A stretch of DNA of 64,000 nt from contig NZ_BMNE01000002.1 in NCBI RefSeq assembly GCF_014646295.1, positions 188,595-252,594 of the forward strand, written 5' to 3'. The position numbers were made by a program, and so were the translations under genes. Positions 1 through 9,456 of this stretch are shown piece by piece. Position 1 is the stretch's first letter. Every line of letters starts with the position of its first letter. The notes under the pieces were generated by a model. The model was given only the letters and a program-made list of their open reading frames with translations. It had not been told where the DNA came from and ran no database searches. Source of the DNA: Nocardia rhizosphaerihabitans (GTDB lineage Bacteria > Actinomycetota > Actinomycetes > Mycobacteriales > Mycobacteriaceae).

Positions 1-159
1 TCGGTCGCCCTGCCCAATCCGTGGGGCCGGTTCGACAACACGGGCGACCTGATCGACGTGGCAGGCGCCGACACCGCCGCCGCGGTCCTGCTCGACCAGC
101 TGACCTGGTGGGGCGAGGCCCTGCGCACCGCCCGCGCCGTCCGCCCGTACGGGAAGTGA
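1..159 (+). CDS. C-terminal end of a probable NADPH-dependent FMN reductase-like protein (partial)
   Basis: Only the last 52 codons are present, open from base 1 and ending at TGA 157-159. The visible tail has an FDNTGDLID segment followed by a helix with LTWWGEALRTAR. This resembles the C-terminus of NAD(P)H-dependent FMN reductase/flavodoxin-fold oxidoreductases, where an aromatic WW pair lies in the last helix. The flavin-binding N-terminus is outside the window, so the assignment is tentative. The stop overlaps the GTG start of the MFS exporter, suggesting translational coupling. Confidence 0.5.
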   Translation, partial: SVALPNPWGRFDNTGDLIDVAGADTAAAVLLDQLTWWGEALRTARAVRPYGK

Positions 160-1613
160 CGGCCGTGCTCACCACAACGACAGCCCCCGCCACCACCCGC
201 AACCCCATGCGCATCGCGCTGGTGCTGGTGGTCGGCATGATCATGGCGACCCTCGATCAGACGATCGTGAACGTCGCCATCAACAAACTCTCCGCCGAGT
301 TCGACGCGGGACTGAGCACGATCCAGTGGGTGGCCACCGGCTACTCGCTCGCCCTCGGCGCCGTGGTCCCGACCTCGGCCTGGCTGGTCGGCCGCTTCGG
401 CGCCAAACGGCTGTATCTGACGGCGATCGCCGCCTTCGTCGTCGGCTCGGTCCTGGCGGGCCTGGCCTGGAACACCGAGTCGCTCATCGCCTTCCGGGTG
501 GTGCAGGGCGCGAGCGGCGGTCTGCTGATGCCGGTCGCGATGACCATCCTGCTGCGCGCGGCGGGCCCGGAACGTCTGGGCCGGTTGATGAGCACCCTCG
601 GCCTGGCGATCCTGGTCGGTCCGCTGCTGGGGCCGGTGATCGGCGGCTATCTCATCGACGAGGTGTCGTGGCGGTGGATGTTCTTCCTGAACCTGCCGCT
701 GGGCGCGCTGGTCCTGGTGCTGGCCGCGCGGGTGGTCCCCGATGACGTGCCCGAGCCGCCGCGTCCGCTCGATGTCGTCGGCCTGCTGCTGATGTCGCCC
801 GGTCTCGCGCTGGTGATCTACGGCGTGACCGCGGCGGGGGAGAGCGCCGGTTTCGCGACGCCGTCGGTACTGGTGCCGCTGCTGGCGGGCGCCGGGCTCA
901 TCGTCGCCTTCGTGCTGCGGTCGCTGAGCGTCCCGGTTCCGCTGCTGGATCTACGGGTGCTCGGCAACCGCACGACCGGTATCTCCGCCGCGTTGCTGGC
1001 GCTGTTCGCCAGCGGCTATTTCGGCTCGATGCTGTTGCTGCCGTTGTACTTCCAGGTGGTGCGCGGTGAATCAGCCCTGGTGGCAGGCGCTCTCGGCATT
1101 CCGTTCGCGCTGGCCTCGGGCGCGACCATGCAGGTGGCGGGCCGGTTGATCGACCGGATTCCGCCCGGCCGCTATCTACCGGTGTCGATCACGGTGGCGC
1201 TCACCGGTTTCGTGCTGTTCGTGCTCCAGCTCGACGCGGACGCGCCGTACTGGGCGCTGGGCGCGACCATGGTGCTGATGGGCGCGGGTGGCGGCGGCAC
1301 CATGATGCCGGTGATCACCACCGCGACCAGGCCGCTGAGCCGGGAACAGCAGCCCGCCGGGTCGACGGTGCTGAACATGATCAGCACCACCGCGATGGCG
1401 ATCGGCACCGCGGTGGCCTCGGTGACGCTGGGCGCACTGCTCCCGGTCACCGGCGGGCTCCAGGCCCTGCACGCCATGGACCCCGCGCAGCGCGCCGACC
1501 TGGCCCCGGCGCTGGCCGAGGCCTTCCAGCACACCTATCTGATCGCTCCGGTCATGATCGCCCTGGCGATGATCCCGGCGCTGCTGTTGCCTCGGCGGAA
1601 CCGGGACGGGTGA
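156..1613 (+). CDS. MFS transporter, DHA2 (EmrB/QacA-type, 14-TM) drug:proton antiporter
   Basis: A 485-residue integral membrane exporter. The first helix carries ATLDQTIVNVA, the DHA2 family signature. A motif-A-like loop SAWLVGRFGAKRLY follows helix 2, and the antiporter motif C region has GPVIGGYLIDEVSWRW. Length and the even run of hydrophobic segments fit 14 helices. The GTG at 156 was chosen because it overlaps the upstream stop and precedes a short polar N-terminus; the frame stays open upstream only as a shadow. It probably exports drugs or lipophilic metabolites; the substrate cannot be read from sequence. Confidence 0.88.
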   Translation: MTAVLTTTTAPATTRNPMRIALVLVVGMIMATLDQTIVNVAINKLSAEFDAGLSTIQWVATGYSLALGAVVPTSAWLVGRFGAKRLYLTAIAAFVVGSVLAGLAWNTESLIAFRVVQGASGGLLMPVAMTILLRAAGPERLGRLMSTLGLAILVGPLLGPVIGGYLIDEVSWRWMFFLNLPLGALVLVLAARVVPDDVPEPPRPLDVVGLLLMSPGLALVIYGVTAAGESAGFATPSVLVPLLAGAGLIVAFVLRSLSVPVPLLDLRVLGNRTTGISAALLALFASGYFGSMLLLPLYFQVVRGESALVAGALGIPFALASGATMQVAGRLIDRIPPGRYLPVSITVALTGFVLFVLQLDADAPYWALGATMVLMGAGGGGTMMPVITTATRPLSREQQPAGSTVLNMISTTAMAIGTAVASVTLGALLPVTGGLQALHAMDPAQRADLAPALAEAFQHTYLIAPVMIALAMIPALLLPRRNRDG

Positions 1614-1619
1614 GATCCG

Positions 1620-1802
1620 CTATCGGGTCGGCCAGACCAATGCCTGGGCGACGATGACGTTCTCGCCGTTGAATGTGACGGCAGGGCCCTCGTGCAGTTC
1701 GTAGCCGAGGGCGAGCGCCGCGCTCACTCGCCGGCAGAATGTCTCGTCGTCCGGGCCGGTCAACACGCGATAGATCGGCAGTCCGTCCGGTGGTGTGCTC
1801 AT
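1620..1802 (-). CDS. DUF1737 domain-containing small protein
   Basis: A 60-residue protein that is essentially one DUF1737 domain. It shows YRVLTGPDDETFCRRVS, then ALGYELHEGPAVTF, and ends with VIVAQAL. The family is small, soluble and of unknown function. It reads convergently toward the MFS gene, leaving only 6 bases between stops, and lies just downstream of mscL on the same strand (15 nt gap), so the two may be cotranscribed. Confidence 0.8.
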   Translation of the reverse strand: MSTPPDGLPIYRVLTGPDDETFCRRVSAALALGYELHEGPAVTFNGENVIVAQALVWPTR

Positions 1803-1817
1803 GCGGGCCAGTATCCG

Positions 1818-2276
1818 CTAGGCGGACTCGGTGGCGCGTTCCTTGCTCAGCTCTTCGGACTGCTCGGAGCTCAGCCCCTGCTGCTTGGCCAGCAGGTCGC
1901 GGATCTCGATGAGCAGCTCGGTCTCGGTGGGCTCGGCGGCCTTGGTGGTGCCGAACCTGTTCTTCAGCGAATTCATCGGCAGCATCAGCACGAAGTACAG
2001 GACAACGGCGACCATGAAGAAGTCGATGAACGCGGTGATGATCGGGCCGAGCGCGATGAAGGTCGCCGGCTTGTCGGCGATCAGCTGGACGCCAAGGCCC
2101 AGCTCGTTGGTCGAGCCGAACACCGCGAGCAGCGGGTTGACGAGGCCCTTGGTGAACGAGGTGACCACGGCGGTGAACGCGGTGCCCATGACCACCGCGA
2201 CCGCGAGGTCGATGACGTTCCCGCGCATCAGGAAGTCTTTGAACCCGTCGAACACGGACTTGATACTGCTGCGCAT
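1818..2276 (-). CDS. mscL: Large-conductance mechanosensitive channel MscL
   Basis: A 152-residue channel that opens under membrane tension to release solutes after hypo-osmotic shock. The N-terminal amphipathic segment FKDFLMRGNVIDLAVAVVMG leads into TM1. A periplasmic loop follows, then TM2 (AFIDFFMVAVVLYFVLML) and a charged C-terminal helix rich in Glu and Lys. Length is normal for actinobacterial MscL. The ATG at 2276 was chosen over one 11 codons upstream because GGAG lies about 10 nt before it and the family begins with this Met. Confidence 0.95.
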   Translation of the reverse strand: MRSSIKSVFDGFKDFLMRGNVIDLAVAVVMGTAFTAVVTSFTKGLVNPLLAVFGSTNELGLGVQLIADKPATFIALGPIITAFIDFFMVAVVLYFVLMLPMNSLKNRFGTTKAAEPTETELLIEIRDLLAKQQGLSSEQSEELSKERATESA

Positions 2277-2474
2277 CGGTGAAGTACTCCTCAGACTGGC
2301 TATCGGCAAACGTGGTGATGCTAGCGACCGTGCCGGCCGGTAGCGAATTCACAGCTACGCCACCGACCTGCTCGGCGCGACCACGCGCAGTATCGGGTCC
2401 GGGCCCGGCGGACGCCACTCGACAGCCGTCATCCCCGGATTAGGTTGCCCGGTCCGGGGATTGAACGTCGCAGG

Positions 2475-3209
2475 TCAGGAGCGTCGCGCGAAGCTGCCGG
2501 GCCCGGCCTGGTCACGGGGCTTGACGACGATCGTGTCGAGATTCACGTGCGGCGGCCTGCTGGCGACGAAGCCGACGATCTCGGCGATGTCCTGGGCATA
2601 CAGCGGGTCGATGCCCTCGTAGACCTTGGCGGCGCGCTCGGCGTCACCGTCGAAGCGGACCAGCGAGAACTCCGTCTCCACCGCGCCCGGCGCGATCTCG
2701 GTCAGGCGGACCGGCTGACCCAGCAGCTCGTCGCGCAGGGTGCGGTGCAGCACGGCCTGGGCGTGCTTGGCGGAGGTGTAGCCCGAGCCGTTCGGGTAGG
2801 CGTGGAAGGCGGCGATCGAGGTGATGGTGACGATCAGGCCGTCGCCGGAGGCGATCAGCTTCGGCAGCAGCGCCTTGGTCAGGCGCAGCGTGCCCAGGAC
2901 GTTGGTCTCCCACATCCAGCGCCAGTCGTCGAGGTCGGCCTCGGCGACCGAGGCCAGGCCCTTCGCGCCGCCCGCGTTGTTGACCAGCACGTCGACCCGG
3001 TCGATCGTCTCGGCGAACGCGCGCACCGACTCCTCGGAGGTGACGTCGAGTTCGACCGCGGTGCCGCCGATCTCCTCGGCCAGCCGCTGCACCCGGTCGA
3101 ACCGCCGGGCGCCCACGTAGACGTGGTACCCCTGCTTCGCGAGTTCCCGGGCGGTGGCTTCGCCGATTCCCGAGCTGGCTCCGGTGACGACGGCGGTGCG
3201 AGTGCTCAT
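2475..3209 (-). CDS. SDR family NAD(P)-dependent oxidoreductase
   Basis: A 244-residue classical short-chain dehydrogenase, similar to the YdfG/serine-dehydrogenase group. The cofactor loop TGASSGIG is at residues 9-16 and NNAG at 77-80. The catalytic set is Ser131, Tyr144 and Lys148 (YTSAK). The late VETEFSLVRF segment is typical of YdfG-like members. The ATG at 3209 gives the usual short lead into the first beta strand; the frame continues upstream without family similarity. The substrate is unknown. It is divergent from the alpha/beta hydrolase with an 81-nt shared promoter region. Confidence 0.88.
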   Translation of the reverse strand: MSTRTAVVTGASSGIGEATARELAKQGYHVYVGARRFDRVQRLAEEIGGTAVELDVTSEESVRAFAETIDRVDVLVNNAGGAKGLASVAEADLDDWRWMWETNVLGTLRLTKALLPKLIASGDGLIVTITSIAAFHAYPNGSGYTSAKHAQAVLHRTLRDELLGQPVRLTEIAPGAVETEFSLVRFDGDAERAAKVYEGIDPLYAQDIAEIVGFVASRPPHVNLDTIVVKPRDQAGPGSFARRS

Positions 3210-3278
3210 GGACAGTGATCCTATTCGCCGCCGATTCGCTGTCGCCATGGCTCGGATCACCGTGATGTGGACCGGCGT

Positions 3279-3284
3279 TAGCCT
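3279..3284 (+). promoter_or_regulatory. Probable -10 box (TAGCCT) of a leaderless alpha/beta hydrolase transcript
   Basis: TAGCCT ends exactly 6 nt before ATG 3291, so transcription would start at or next to the A of the start codon. No Shine-Dalgarno sequence precedes the ATG. Actinobacteria are known to make many leaderless mRNAs with this geometry. Confidence 0.5.
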
Positions 3285-3290
3285 GTCGGC

Positions 3291-4115
3291 ATGGCTATTC
3301 GCGATGCTGTCAGTGCCGATGGAACCAGGATCGTCTACCGGGCGAGCGGCCCGGAGACCGGCAGGCCCCTGGTGCTGCTGCACGGCTGGGCGGGCAATCT
3401 GCGCTGCTGGGGCGCGGCGGCCGACGATCTGGCGCAACGGTATCGCGTCATCGCCGTCGACCTGCGCGGGCACGGTTACTCCGACGATCCGGGCGCGGGC
3501 TACGACGATCCGAAGGCGTGGGCGGGCGATGTGGCCGCCGTCCTCGCCGCCGAGGGCATCGACTCCGGCGCGGTCCTGCTCGGCTGGTCCTACGGCGGCA
3601 TCGTCGCCACCGATTACCTGGCTACCGAAGGCTCCGCGGCCGTCGCCGGCGTGATCTATTGCGGCGCCACCGCCCACATCGGTCGCGGAGTGCCCGGCGC
3701 GGCGCCCGGCCCGGCGATGGAGAAGGCGATTCCCGGTGTCTTCGACGAGGCCGCCGGTCGCGCCGTCCGCGCGTTCGCCGTGTTCGGCAATGCCAATACC
3801 GGCCCCGGTGACGACAAGGGCCCCGACGCCCAGCGGCTCTTCGGCGGCAGCCTCGCCACCCCGCCCGCTGTTCGCAAGGCGCTGTTCTACCGCACCGTAG
3901 ACAACACCGAAACCCTGCGCTCACTGGACATTCCGGTGCTGGTCCTGCACGGCACCGAGGATCCGGTGGTCCCCGTCGACAATGGCCGCTACATCGCCGA
4001 CAACGCACCCGACGTGCGCGCTTCCTACTGGGAAGGTGCTCAGCATGGTCTGTTCATCGAAGACAGGGCCCGTTTCGTCGGCGAGGTCAGCGCCTTCATC
4101 GACGCCTTGGCCTGA
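3291..4115 (+). CDS. Alpha/beta fold hydrolase
   Basis: A 274-residue cytosolic hydrolase of the haloperoxidase/epoxide-hydrolase-like superfamily. The oxyanion loop HGWAGN is at about residues 31-36 and the nucleophile elbow GWSYGG places Ser at 100. The acid is probably Asp in HGTEDPVVP near 225 and the base His in AQHGLF near 252. The region between carries a cap-like insert. The reaction could be ester, lactone or peroxide chemistry; sequence does not decide. It appears leaderless. Confidence 0.88.
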   Translation: MAIRDAVSADGTRIVYRASGPETGRPLVLLHGWAGNLRCWGAAADDLAQRYRVIAVDLRGHGYSDDPGAGYDDPKAWAGDVAAVLAAEGIDSGAVLLGWSYGGIVATDYLATEGSAAVAGVIYCGATAHIGRGVPGAAPGPAMEKAIPGVFDEAAGRAVRAFAVFGNANTGPGDDKGPDAQRLFGGSLATPPAVRKALFYRTVDNTETLRSLDIPVLVLHGTEDPVVPVDNGRYIADNAPDVRASYWEGAQHGLFIEDRARFVGEVSAFIDALA

Positions 4116-4225
4116 GCCCGTCAACGCCTGTGAACATCCAATGTTTCAGAAGTGAGTCCGCCGGCTGATGACCCCGCCTACCCTCGATGCACGGCCCGAA
4201 CACCGGCCGGGCATGGAGGTGACGC

Positions 4226-5242
4226 ATGGGCGTCGTGGCGCGTTGTTGGCTTCTTCTGGCGGCGTGCCTCGTCGGTGCGCAGGCGGTGGCGGGCGCGGCG
4301 CCGCCCGATCCGCGGGTGACCGATGCCGCCCGGCTGGTCTCGGTGACGCCGGGGCAGGGCCGGGTCGTCGACCTGGTCGTGCATTCGGCGGCGATGGGCC
4401 GATCGGTGCACGTCGCGGTCCTGTCCGCGCCCGACCGCACGGCCGCCGCACCGGTGCTCTACCTGCTCAACGGAGTCGACGGCGGCAGCACGACCGGTGA
4501 CTGGCGCGACGGCGGAAACTGGCTTACCCGCACCGACGCCGCGCAATTCTTCGCGGACAAGCAGGTCACCGTGGTGATGCCGATCGGCGGCGCGGGCAGC
4601 TATTACGCTGACTGGCGAGCCGACGACCCGGTCCTCGGCCGCCAGCGCTGGACGACCTTCCTCACCCGCGAACTACCCCGCCTGATCGACACCGAATTCC
4701 ACGGCACCGGCGCCAATGCCGTCGCGGGCGTCTCCATGGCGGGCACCGCCGCGTTCCAGCTCGCGCTCGCCGCGCCCCAGCTCTATCGCGCCGTCGGCAG
4801 CTACAGCGGCTGCGTCTCGACCAGCGGTCCCCAGGGACATGCCATCGTCAACACCGTCGTCTCCGGCCAGAACGGCGACCCTGTGAACATGTGGGGACAA
4901 CCCGGCGACCCGCTCTGGGCCGCCAACGACCCCTTCCTGCACGCCGATCGCCTCCGCGGCCTGGCCATCTACGCGGCGTCCGGCACCGGCTTGCCCGGCG
5001 GGCTGGACACCATCGACGGCCCCGGCATCGGCGGCGACACCGCGAAACTGCTCGACCAGCTCCTCGTCGGTGGCGCGCTCGACGTGGTCACCGGCCTGTG
5101 CACCAGGCAACTTGCCGTGCGCCTCGGCGAATTGGGCATCCCCGCCACCGTGGATCTGCGCCCCGACGGAACCCACTCCTGGGGCTACTGGAACGACGAT
5201 CTGCACCGCTCCTGGCCGCTGTTCGCCGCGGCGTTGCGGTGA
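4226..5242 (+). CDS. Secreted antigen-85-type mycolyltransferase-like esterase (copy 1)
   Basis: A 338-residue exported alpha/beta hydrolase of the esterase D/antigen 85 family, which transfers mycolic acids between trehalose and arabinogalactan outside the membrane. A signal peptide spans about residues 1-24, ending AVAGA. The nucleophile elbow GVSMAGT has Ser170, and GTHSWGYW near the C-terminus supplies His317, closely matching antigen 85. GGAGG lies 7 nt before ATG 4226. A paralogue follows at 5690, a tandem duplication. Whether it truly transfers mycolates or is a general esterase is inferred. Confidence 0.85.
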   Translation: MGVVARCWLLLAACLVGAQAVAGAAPPDPRVTDAARLVSVTPGQGRVVDLVVHSAAMGRSVHVAVLSAPDRTAAAPVLYLLNGVDGGSTTGDWRDGGNWLTRTDAAQFFADKQVTVVMPIGGAGSYYADWRADDPVLGRQRWTTFLTRELPRLIDTEFHGTGANAVAGVSMAGTAAFQLALAAPQLYRAVGSYSGCVSTSGPQGHAIVNTVVSGQNGDPVNMWGQPGDPLWAANDPFLHADRLRGLAIYAASGTGLPGGLDTIDGPGIGGDTAKLLDQLLVGGALDVVTGLCTRQLAVRLGELGIPATVDLRPDGTHSWGYWNDDLHRSWPLFAAALR

Positions 5243-5689
5243 GCTGACAGCGGGGTCCTCTCCCGGACGCCGGGGTGTGACGGCGGCGACAACACGCGGC
5301 GACCGGTCGGATTAATTGTGATCTGTGCGCGTGGGCTCGAGCACTGTTGGATCGCATTTTCGGTGGACAATTTCAGGGTCGAATCGAGGGAATTCCGACC
5401 GTTTGGTGTTCGTCACGAGCATGCGGCGCCGGGTAATCCGAGGATAGCTGAGTCGGGCATTAGCGCAGGTAAAGCCCCCTTCCGCTGCCCCTTTGATCAG
5501 CTGATCCGCTCGTCGCGAACGCTGATGTGATAGGACTGTGATTGTGATCCAGACCTACGGAGTTTGTTCGCACAGGGCGGTGGAAAATCTTCTGGTAATC
5601 GTCACAATGTTTTCGCGAATCCGTGTGTAGCGTTCGAGAATGCCGTTTGATCGCGGGCAGGAAGGGTTCGGCGTCGAGATCGGAGTTCG
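5243..5689 (+). other. 447-nt intergenic region between the two mycolyltransferase-like genes
   Basis: No convincing gene: the short open frame at 5318-5530 has no ribosome site and no recognisable sequence. The region is visibly more AT-rich than its neighbours. It contains the hexamer TGTGAT at 5317, 5526, 5537 and 5543, and a 12-nt palindrome GATCAGCTGATC at 5495-5506. These may be regulatory, but no known regulator is matched with confidence. Confidence 0.5.
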
Positions 5690-6676
5690 ATGATGTTTGG
5701 TCGGGCAGTGGGCGCTCGGATCGTTGTGGTTGTGCTCGCCGTGCTGGCGGGCCTTGGGATGGCATCGCCTGCGGTGGGGGCCGAGCAGGCGCGGATCGAG
5801 GATCAGCGGACGGAGCCGGATCACACGATCGATGTGGGGGTGTACTCGCCGTCGATGGACACCGTCACCCGGGTGCGTGTGCTGCGCGCCGCCGACCCGG
5901 ACAAGCCGGCGCCGACGCTGTATCTGCTCAACGGAGTCGGCGGCGGCAGCGACGGCAACTGGCTCGATCGCACCGATGTTGTCGAGTTCTTCAAGGACAA
6001 GCAGGTCAATGTGGTGATCCCGTTCGGCGGGGCGGGCAGCTACTTCGCCGACTGGCGGGCCGACGATCCCGTGCTCGGCAAGCCGCGCTGGACCACCTTC
6101 CTCACCAAGGAACTGCCGCCGGTGATCGACGCCGCGTTCGGCGGCACCGGCGCCAACGCCATCGCGGGACTGTCGATGGCGGGGACCTCGGTGTTCCAGC
6201 TCGCGCTCGCCGCACCTGGGCTGTACCGGGCCATCGGGTCCTACAGCGGCTGCGTGCGCACCAGCGACGCCAGGGGACAGGCAATCGTGCGCACGGTGGT
6301 CGGCAGCAGACTCGGCAATGCCGCCAATATGTGGGGCCCGCCCACCGATCCCGAGTGGTCGGCCAACGACCCCTACCTGCACGCGGAAGCGTTGCGCGGC
6401 ACCGACGTCTACATCTCCTCCGGCACCGGCATCCCGGGCCCGTACGACACCATCGCCACCCAGGGCGACCCGGTGCAGCTGACCTATCAGCTGCTCTTCG
6501 GCGCCACGCTGGAAGCCGTCACCAACCTGTGCACCCAGCAGCTGCGCGATCGGCTCCAGTCGCTCGGCATCCCCGCGACCGTGGATCTGCGGCCCAACGG
6601 CACCCACTCGTGGGGCTACTGGGAGCAGGACCTGCACAAGTCGTGGCCGGTCTTCGAGGCGGCGCTGGCTCGGTGA
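5690..6676 (+). CDS. Secreted antigen-85-type mycolyltransferase-like esterase (copy 2)
   Basis: A 328-residue paralogue of the preceding secreted esterase. The signal peptide covers about residues 1-31, ending SPAVGA. Nucleophile Ser162 lies in GLSMAGT and His306 in GTHSWGYW. The block [18 protein letters not shown] is nearly identical to copy 1, supporting a recent tandem duplication. It is separated from copy 1 by a long AT-richer region, so it probably has its own promoter. A second ATG directly follows the first. The role is probably cell-envelope mycolate transfer or ester hydrolysis. Confidence 0.85.
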   Translation: MMFGRAVGARIVVVVLAVLAGLGMASPAVGAEQARIEDQRTEPDHTIDVGVYSPSMDTVTRVRVLRAADPDKPAPTLYLLNGVGGGSDGNWLDRTDVVEFFKDKQVNVVIPFGGAGSYFADWRADDPVLGKPRWTTFLTKELPPVIDAAFGGTGANAIAGLSMAGTSVFQLALAAPGLYRAIGSYSGCVRTSDARGQAIVRTVVGSRLGNAANMWGPPTDPEWSANDPYLHAEALRGTDVYISSGTGIPGPYDTIATQGDPVQLTYQLLFGATLEAVTNLCTQQLRDRLQSLGIPATVDLRPNGTHSWGYWEQDLHKSWPVFEAALAR

Positions 6677-6830
6677 ACGTGACGGCGAAAAACCGCTCGC
6701 GGCGGCGGCGCCGATCGGGCAATCTCGGTATCGACCACCGCGTGCACTCACTCCCGAATATCCTGTGACGACCGTCACCGATCCCGGTAGGGATGTCGGT
6801 GGCGGCGTCGCGGCGTGCACACTGGAGGGT

Positions 6831-8180
6831 GTGAGTCAGCGTCGTCCGGATCTCTTGCCCCACCGCATCGCGGTGCTGTCGGTGCATACGTCACCGCTGG
6901 CGCAGCCCGGAACCGGCGATGCGGGCGGCATGAACGTCTACGTGCTGCAGACCGCGCTCGAGCTCGCCAAACGTGGCACCGAGGTGGAGATCTTCACCAG
7001 GGCCACGTCGTCGGATCTGCCGCCGGTGGCCGAGGCGGGACCGGGTGTGCTGGTCCGCCACGTCGTCGCCGGACCGTTCGAGGGTCTGGACAAGAACGAG
7101 CTGCCTACCCAGCTGTGTCCCTTCACCGCCGAGGTGCTGCGCCAGGAGGCGCGTCACCTGCCCGGCCACTATGACCTCGTGCACTCGCACTACTGGCTCT
7201 CCGGCCAGGTCGGCTGGCTGGCCCGCGACCGCTGGCGGGTGCCGCTGGTGCACACCGCGCACACGCTGGCCGCGGTCAAGAACGCCGCGCTCGCCGAGGG
7301 CGACGCCCCCGAACCCGAGACCAGGGTGATCGGGGAGAAGCAGGTGATCGCCGAGGCCGACCGGCTCGTCGGCAACACCGGTGACGAAGCCCGTCAGCTC
7401 GTCGACCTGTACGGCGCCTCGGCCGACCGCATCGATGTGGTGCCGCCCGGCGCCGACCTGTCGCGCTACCGCCCCGGCGACAAGCTCGCGGCCCGCGCGG
7501 AACTCGGCCTGCGTCCCGACGAGCAGGTCGTCGCGTTCGTCGGCCGCATCCAGCCGCTCAAGGCCCCCGACGTGCTTGTCCGCGCCGCCGCGGATCTGAT
7601 CCACCGCGATCCCCGCCGCAAGCTGCGGGTGCTGATCGTGGGCGGACCGTCCGGCAGCGGCCTGGCCAGGCCCGACGCGCTCATCGAGCTGGCCGCCGAC
7701 CTCGGCATCACCGAGCAGGTCACTTTCCTGCCGCCGCAGCCCGCCGACCGGCTCGTGCAGGTGTATCGCGCGGCCGACGTCGTCGCCGTCCCGAGCTACA
7801 ACGAATCCTTCGGGCTGGTCGCCATCGAGGCGCAGGCCAGTGGCACCCCGGTGCTCGCCGCCGACGTCGGCGGTCTCGGCACCGCCGTCCGGCACCGCGA
7901 ATCCGGCCTGCTGGTGCCGGGGCACCGCACCTGCGACTGGGCCGACGCCCTCGCCGCCCTGCTCGACGACCCGGACCGGCTGGCGCGGATGAGCGCCACC
8001 GCCGTCGACCACGCGAGCCGGTTCTCCTGGGCGCACACCGCCGAGGGCCTGCTCGACAGTTACGCTGCCGCGATGGCCGGATTCCGCGCCGAACGCGGCC
8101 GGATCGCCCTGCACGCGGGCGAGACAAGCCAGGCCAGATCGCGGGCGCTGTGGCGGCGCCGGACGGGAGTACGCAGGTGA
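6831..8180 (+). CDS. mshA: D-inositol-3-phosphate glycosyltransferase MshA (mycothiol biosynthesis)
   Basis: A GT-B (GT4) retaining glycosyltransferase that joins UDP-GlcNAc to 1L-myo-inositol-1-phosphate, the first step of mycothiol synthesis. Conserved blocks include [62 protein letters not shown] and the EX7E region [18 protein letters not shown] 6831 gives 449 aa. A frame-linked GTG at 6765 would add 22 unconserved residues, and a possible -10 box TATCCT just upstream of it argues for 6831, though GGAGG is unusually close there. Its stop overlaps the YbjN gene. Confidence 0.95.
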   Translation: MSQRRPDLLPHRIAVLSVHTSPLAQPGTGDAGGMNVYVLQTALELAKRGTEVEIFTRATSSDLPPVAEAGPGVLVRHVVAGPFEGLDKNELPTQLCPFTAEVLRQEARHLPGHYDLVHSHYWLSGQVGWLARDRWRVPLVHTAHTLAAVKNAALAEGDAPEPETRVIGEKQVIAEADRLVGNTGDEARQLVDLYGASADRIDVVPPGADLSRYRPGDKLAARAELGLRPDEQVVAFVGRIQPLKAPDVLVRAAADLIHRDPRRKLRVLIVGGPSGSGLARPDALIELAADLGITEQVTFLPPQPADRLVQVYRAADVVAVPSYNESFGLVAIEAQASGTPVLAADVGGLGTAVRHRESGLLVPGHRTCDWADALAALLDDPDRLARMSATAVDHASRFSWAHTAEGLLDSYAAAMAGFRAERGRIALHAGETSQARSRALWRRRTGVRR

Positions 8181-8671
8181 GCGCCGTATCGCAGGTGATC
8201 GACGAGACGCTGCGTGATCGCGAGATCGAATACACCCGCCACAGCGACGACACGTTCATCGTCGTCCTGCCCGGCGAACGCAAGCTCAAGACCACGGTGA
8301 TGCTGACCGTCGGCAAGCACGGCGTGCGCATCGAATCGTTCGTCTGCCGCAAGCCCGACGAGAACTTCGAAGGCGTCTACAAGTACCTGCTGCGCCGCAA
8401 CCGCCGCCTCTTCGGCGTGTCCTACACCCTCGACAACGTCGGCGACATCTACCTCGTCGGCCGCATGTCCGCCGAGTCGGTCACCCCCGACGAACTCGAC
8501 CGCGTCTTCGGCCAGATCCTCGAAGCCGTCGACACCGACTTCAACATGCTGCTCGAACTCGGCTTCGCCGAATCCATTCGCAAGGAATGGAAATGGCGCG
8601 TAGCCCGCGGCGAATCCCTCAAGAACCTGCGCGCCTTCGAACACCTCATCGACGAGTCCGACCAGGTCTGA
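8177..8671 (+). CDS. YbjN domain-containing protein (Rv0487-like)
   Basis: A 164-residue soluble protein with a single YbjN fold, related in shape to type III secretion chaperones. The core strand pattern is [19 protein letters not shown] and [15 protein letters not shown], followed by helices and [22 protein letters not shown] 8177 overlaps the mshA stop by 4 nt (GTGA), so the two are translationally coupled, as in mycobacteria. The function is unknown; the fixed pairing with mshA suggests a link to MshA or mycothiol, but that is inference. Confidence 0.85.
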   Translation: MSAVSQVIDETLRDREIEYTRHSDDTFIVVLPGERKLKTTVMLTVGKHGVRIESFVCRKPDENFEGVYKYLLRRNRRLFGVSYTLDNVGDIYLVGRMSAESVTPDELDRVFGQILEAVDTDFNMLLELGFAESIRKEWKWRVARGESLKNLRAFEHLIDESDQV

Positions 8672-8811
8672 GCACCCCGGCGAGTCGCGTTCGCGATTGA
8701 CGCCGAACTGATCCGCGACGTGATGTCCGGTTGCTAGCCTTGCGCCCTACCGCGCCGAAAGCGGCAGCGGCCGAACCCAATCGACGCCCGGTGGGCCGGT
8801 TATGAGGTGCG

Positions 8812-9405
8812 ATGTCCTATCATGACGCTCCGTTCTTCCGCCGCCTGGCCGCCAGGCTGATCGATCTCGCGGTGTGCCTTGCTCTCACGTTCCTGATCGC
8901 GGTGCCGTTGAGCCTGCCGATGTATCTGGCGATCCTGGCCGTCGGTGAGGCGCACAAGAACTCGGTCTTGAGCGTCGGTGCGTGGCTGTGCTATTTCGCC
9001 GCCTACATCGGGCTGGAAGTCTTCCTGCTGATCCGTCGCGACGGACAGACGATCGGGAAAGGACTGCTCGGGCTCCGTGTGGTTCCGGCGAGCGCCTGGG
9101 CGCGCCCCCAGCTCGCGCTGCGTCAGGCCGCGGTGCGGATGCTGATCATCTTCCTGCCGTTCTTCCTGATGTCGGTCTCCGGCAGCAATCCGGAATCAGC
9201 TGCGCTGAACGTGCTGGCGCTGCTCGGATTCGGCACGTTCGTGGTGAGCTGTGTGCTCGCGATGATGACTGCGAACGGGCGCCGGGCCGTCCACGATCTG
9301 GTGACGGGGACGCGCGTGGTTCGGGCCGCGACGCGCAAGGTCGAGGTCAAGAAGGATCTGCTGATGGTGCTGCCCGGCCGTGTCGATCTGGCGAAGCGGT
9401 ACTGA
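8812..9405 (+). CDS. RDD family membrane protein
   Basis: A 197-residue membrane protein. The RDD signature is present as FFRRLAARLIDLAV at the start and RRDGQTIGKGLLGLRVV in the middle, with three to four hydrophobic segments (about 18-40, 55-73, 100-118 and 127-148) and a cytosolic tail. AGGTG precedes ATG 8812. RDD proteins are small transport-related or accessory membrane proteins with no single function. It stands alone between the mshA pair and the convergent lipase. Confidence 0.85.
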   Translation: MSYHDAPFFRRLAARLIDLAVCLALTFLIAVPLSLPMYLAILAVGEAHKNSVLSVGAWLCYFAAYIGLEVFLLIRRDGQTIGKGLLGLRVVPASAWARPQLALRQAAVRMLIIFLPFFLMSVSGSNPESAALNVLALLGFGTFVVSCVLAMMTANGRRAVHDLVTGTRVVRAATRKVEVKKDLLMVLPGRVDLAKRY

Positions 9406-9418
9406 GATCTCGGGCGGA

Positions 9419-9450
9419 CCGGTGCCGGGCGAGGAGTCGCCCAGCACCGG
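9419..9450. terminator. Convergent hairpin between RDD gene and lipase
   Basis: A 14-position stem (9419-9432 with 9437-9450) with one C/A mismatch and a 4-nt GGAG loop, GC-rich, lying between two stops that face each other. There is no U-run. It is probably a bidirectional terminator. Confidence 0.6.
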
Positions 9451-9456
9451 GTCACC

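Noticed and set aside
5318..5530. 70-codon frame in the spacer between the two mycolyltransferase-like genes
   Set aside because: No ribosome-binding site, no recognisable pattern, and composition like non-coding AT-rich DNA.
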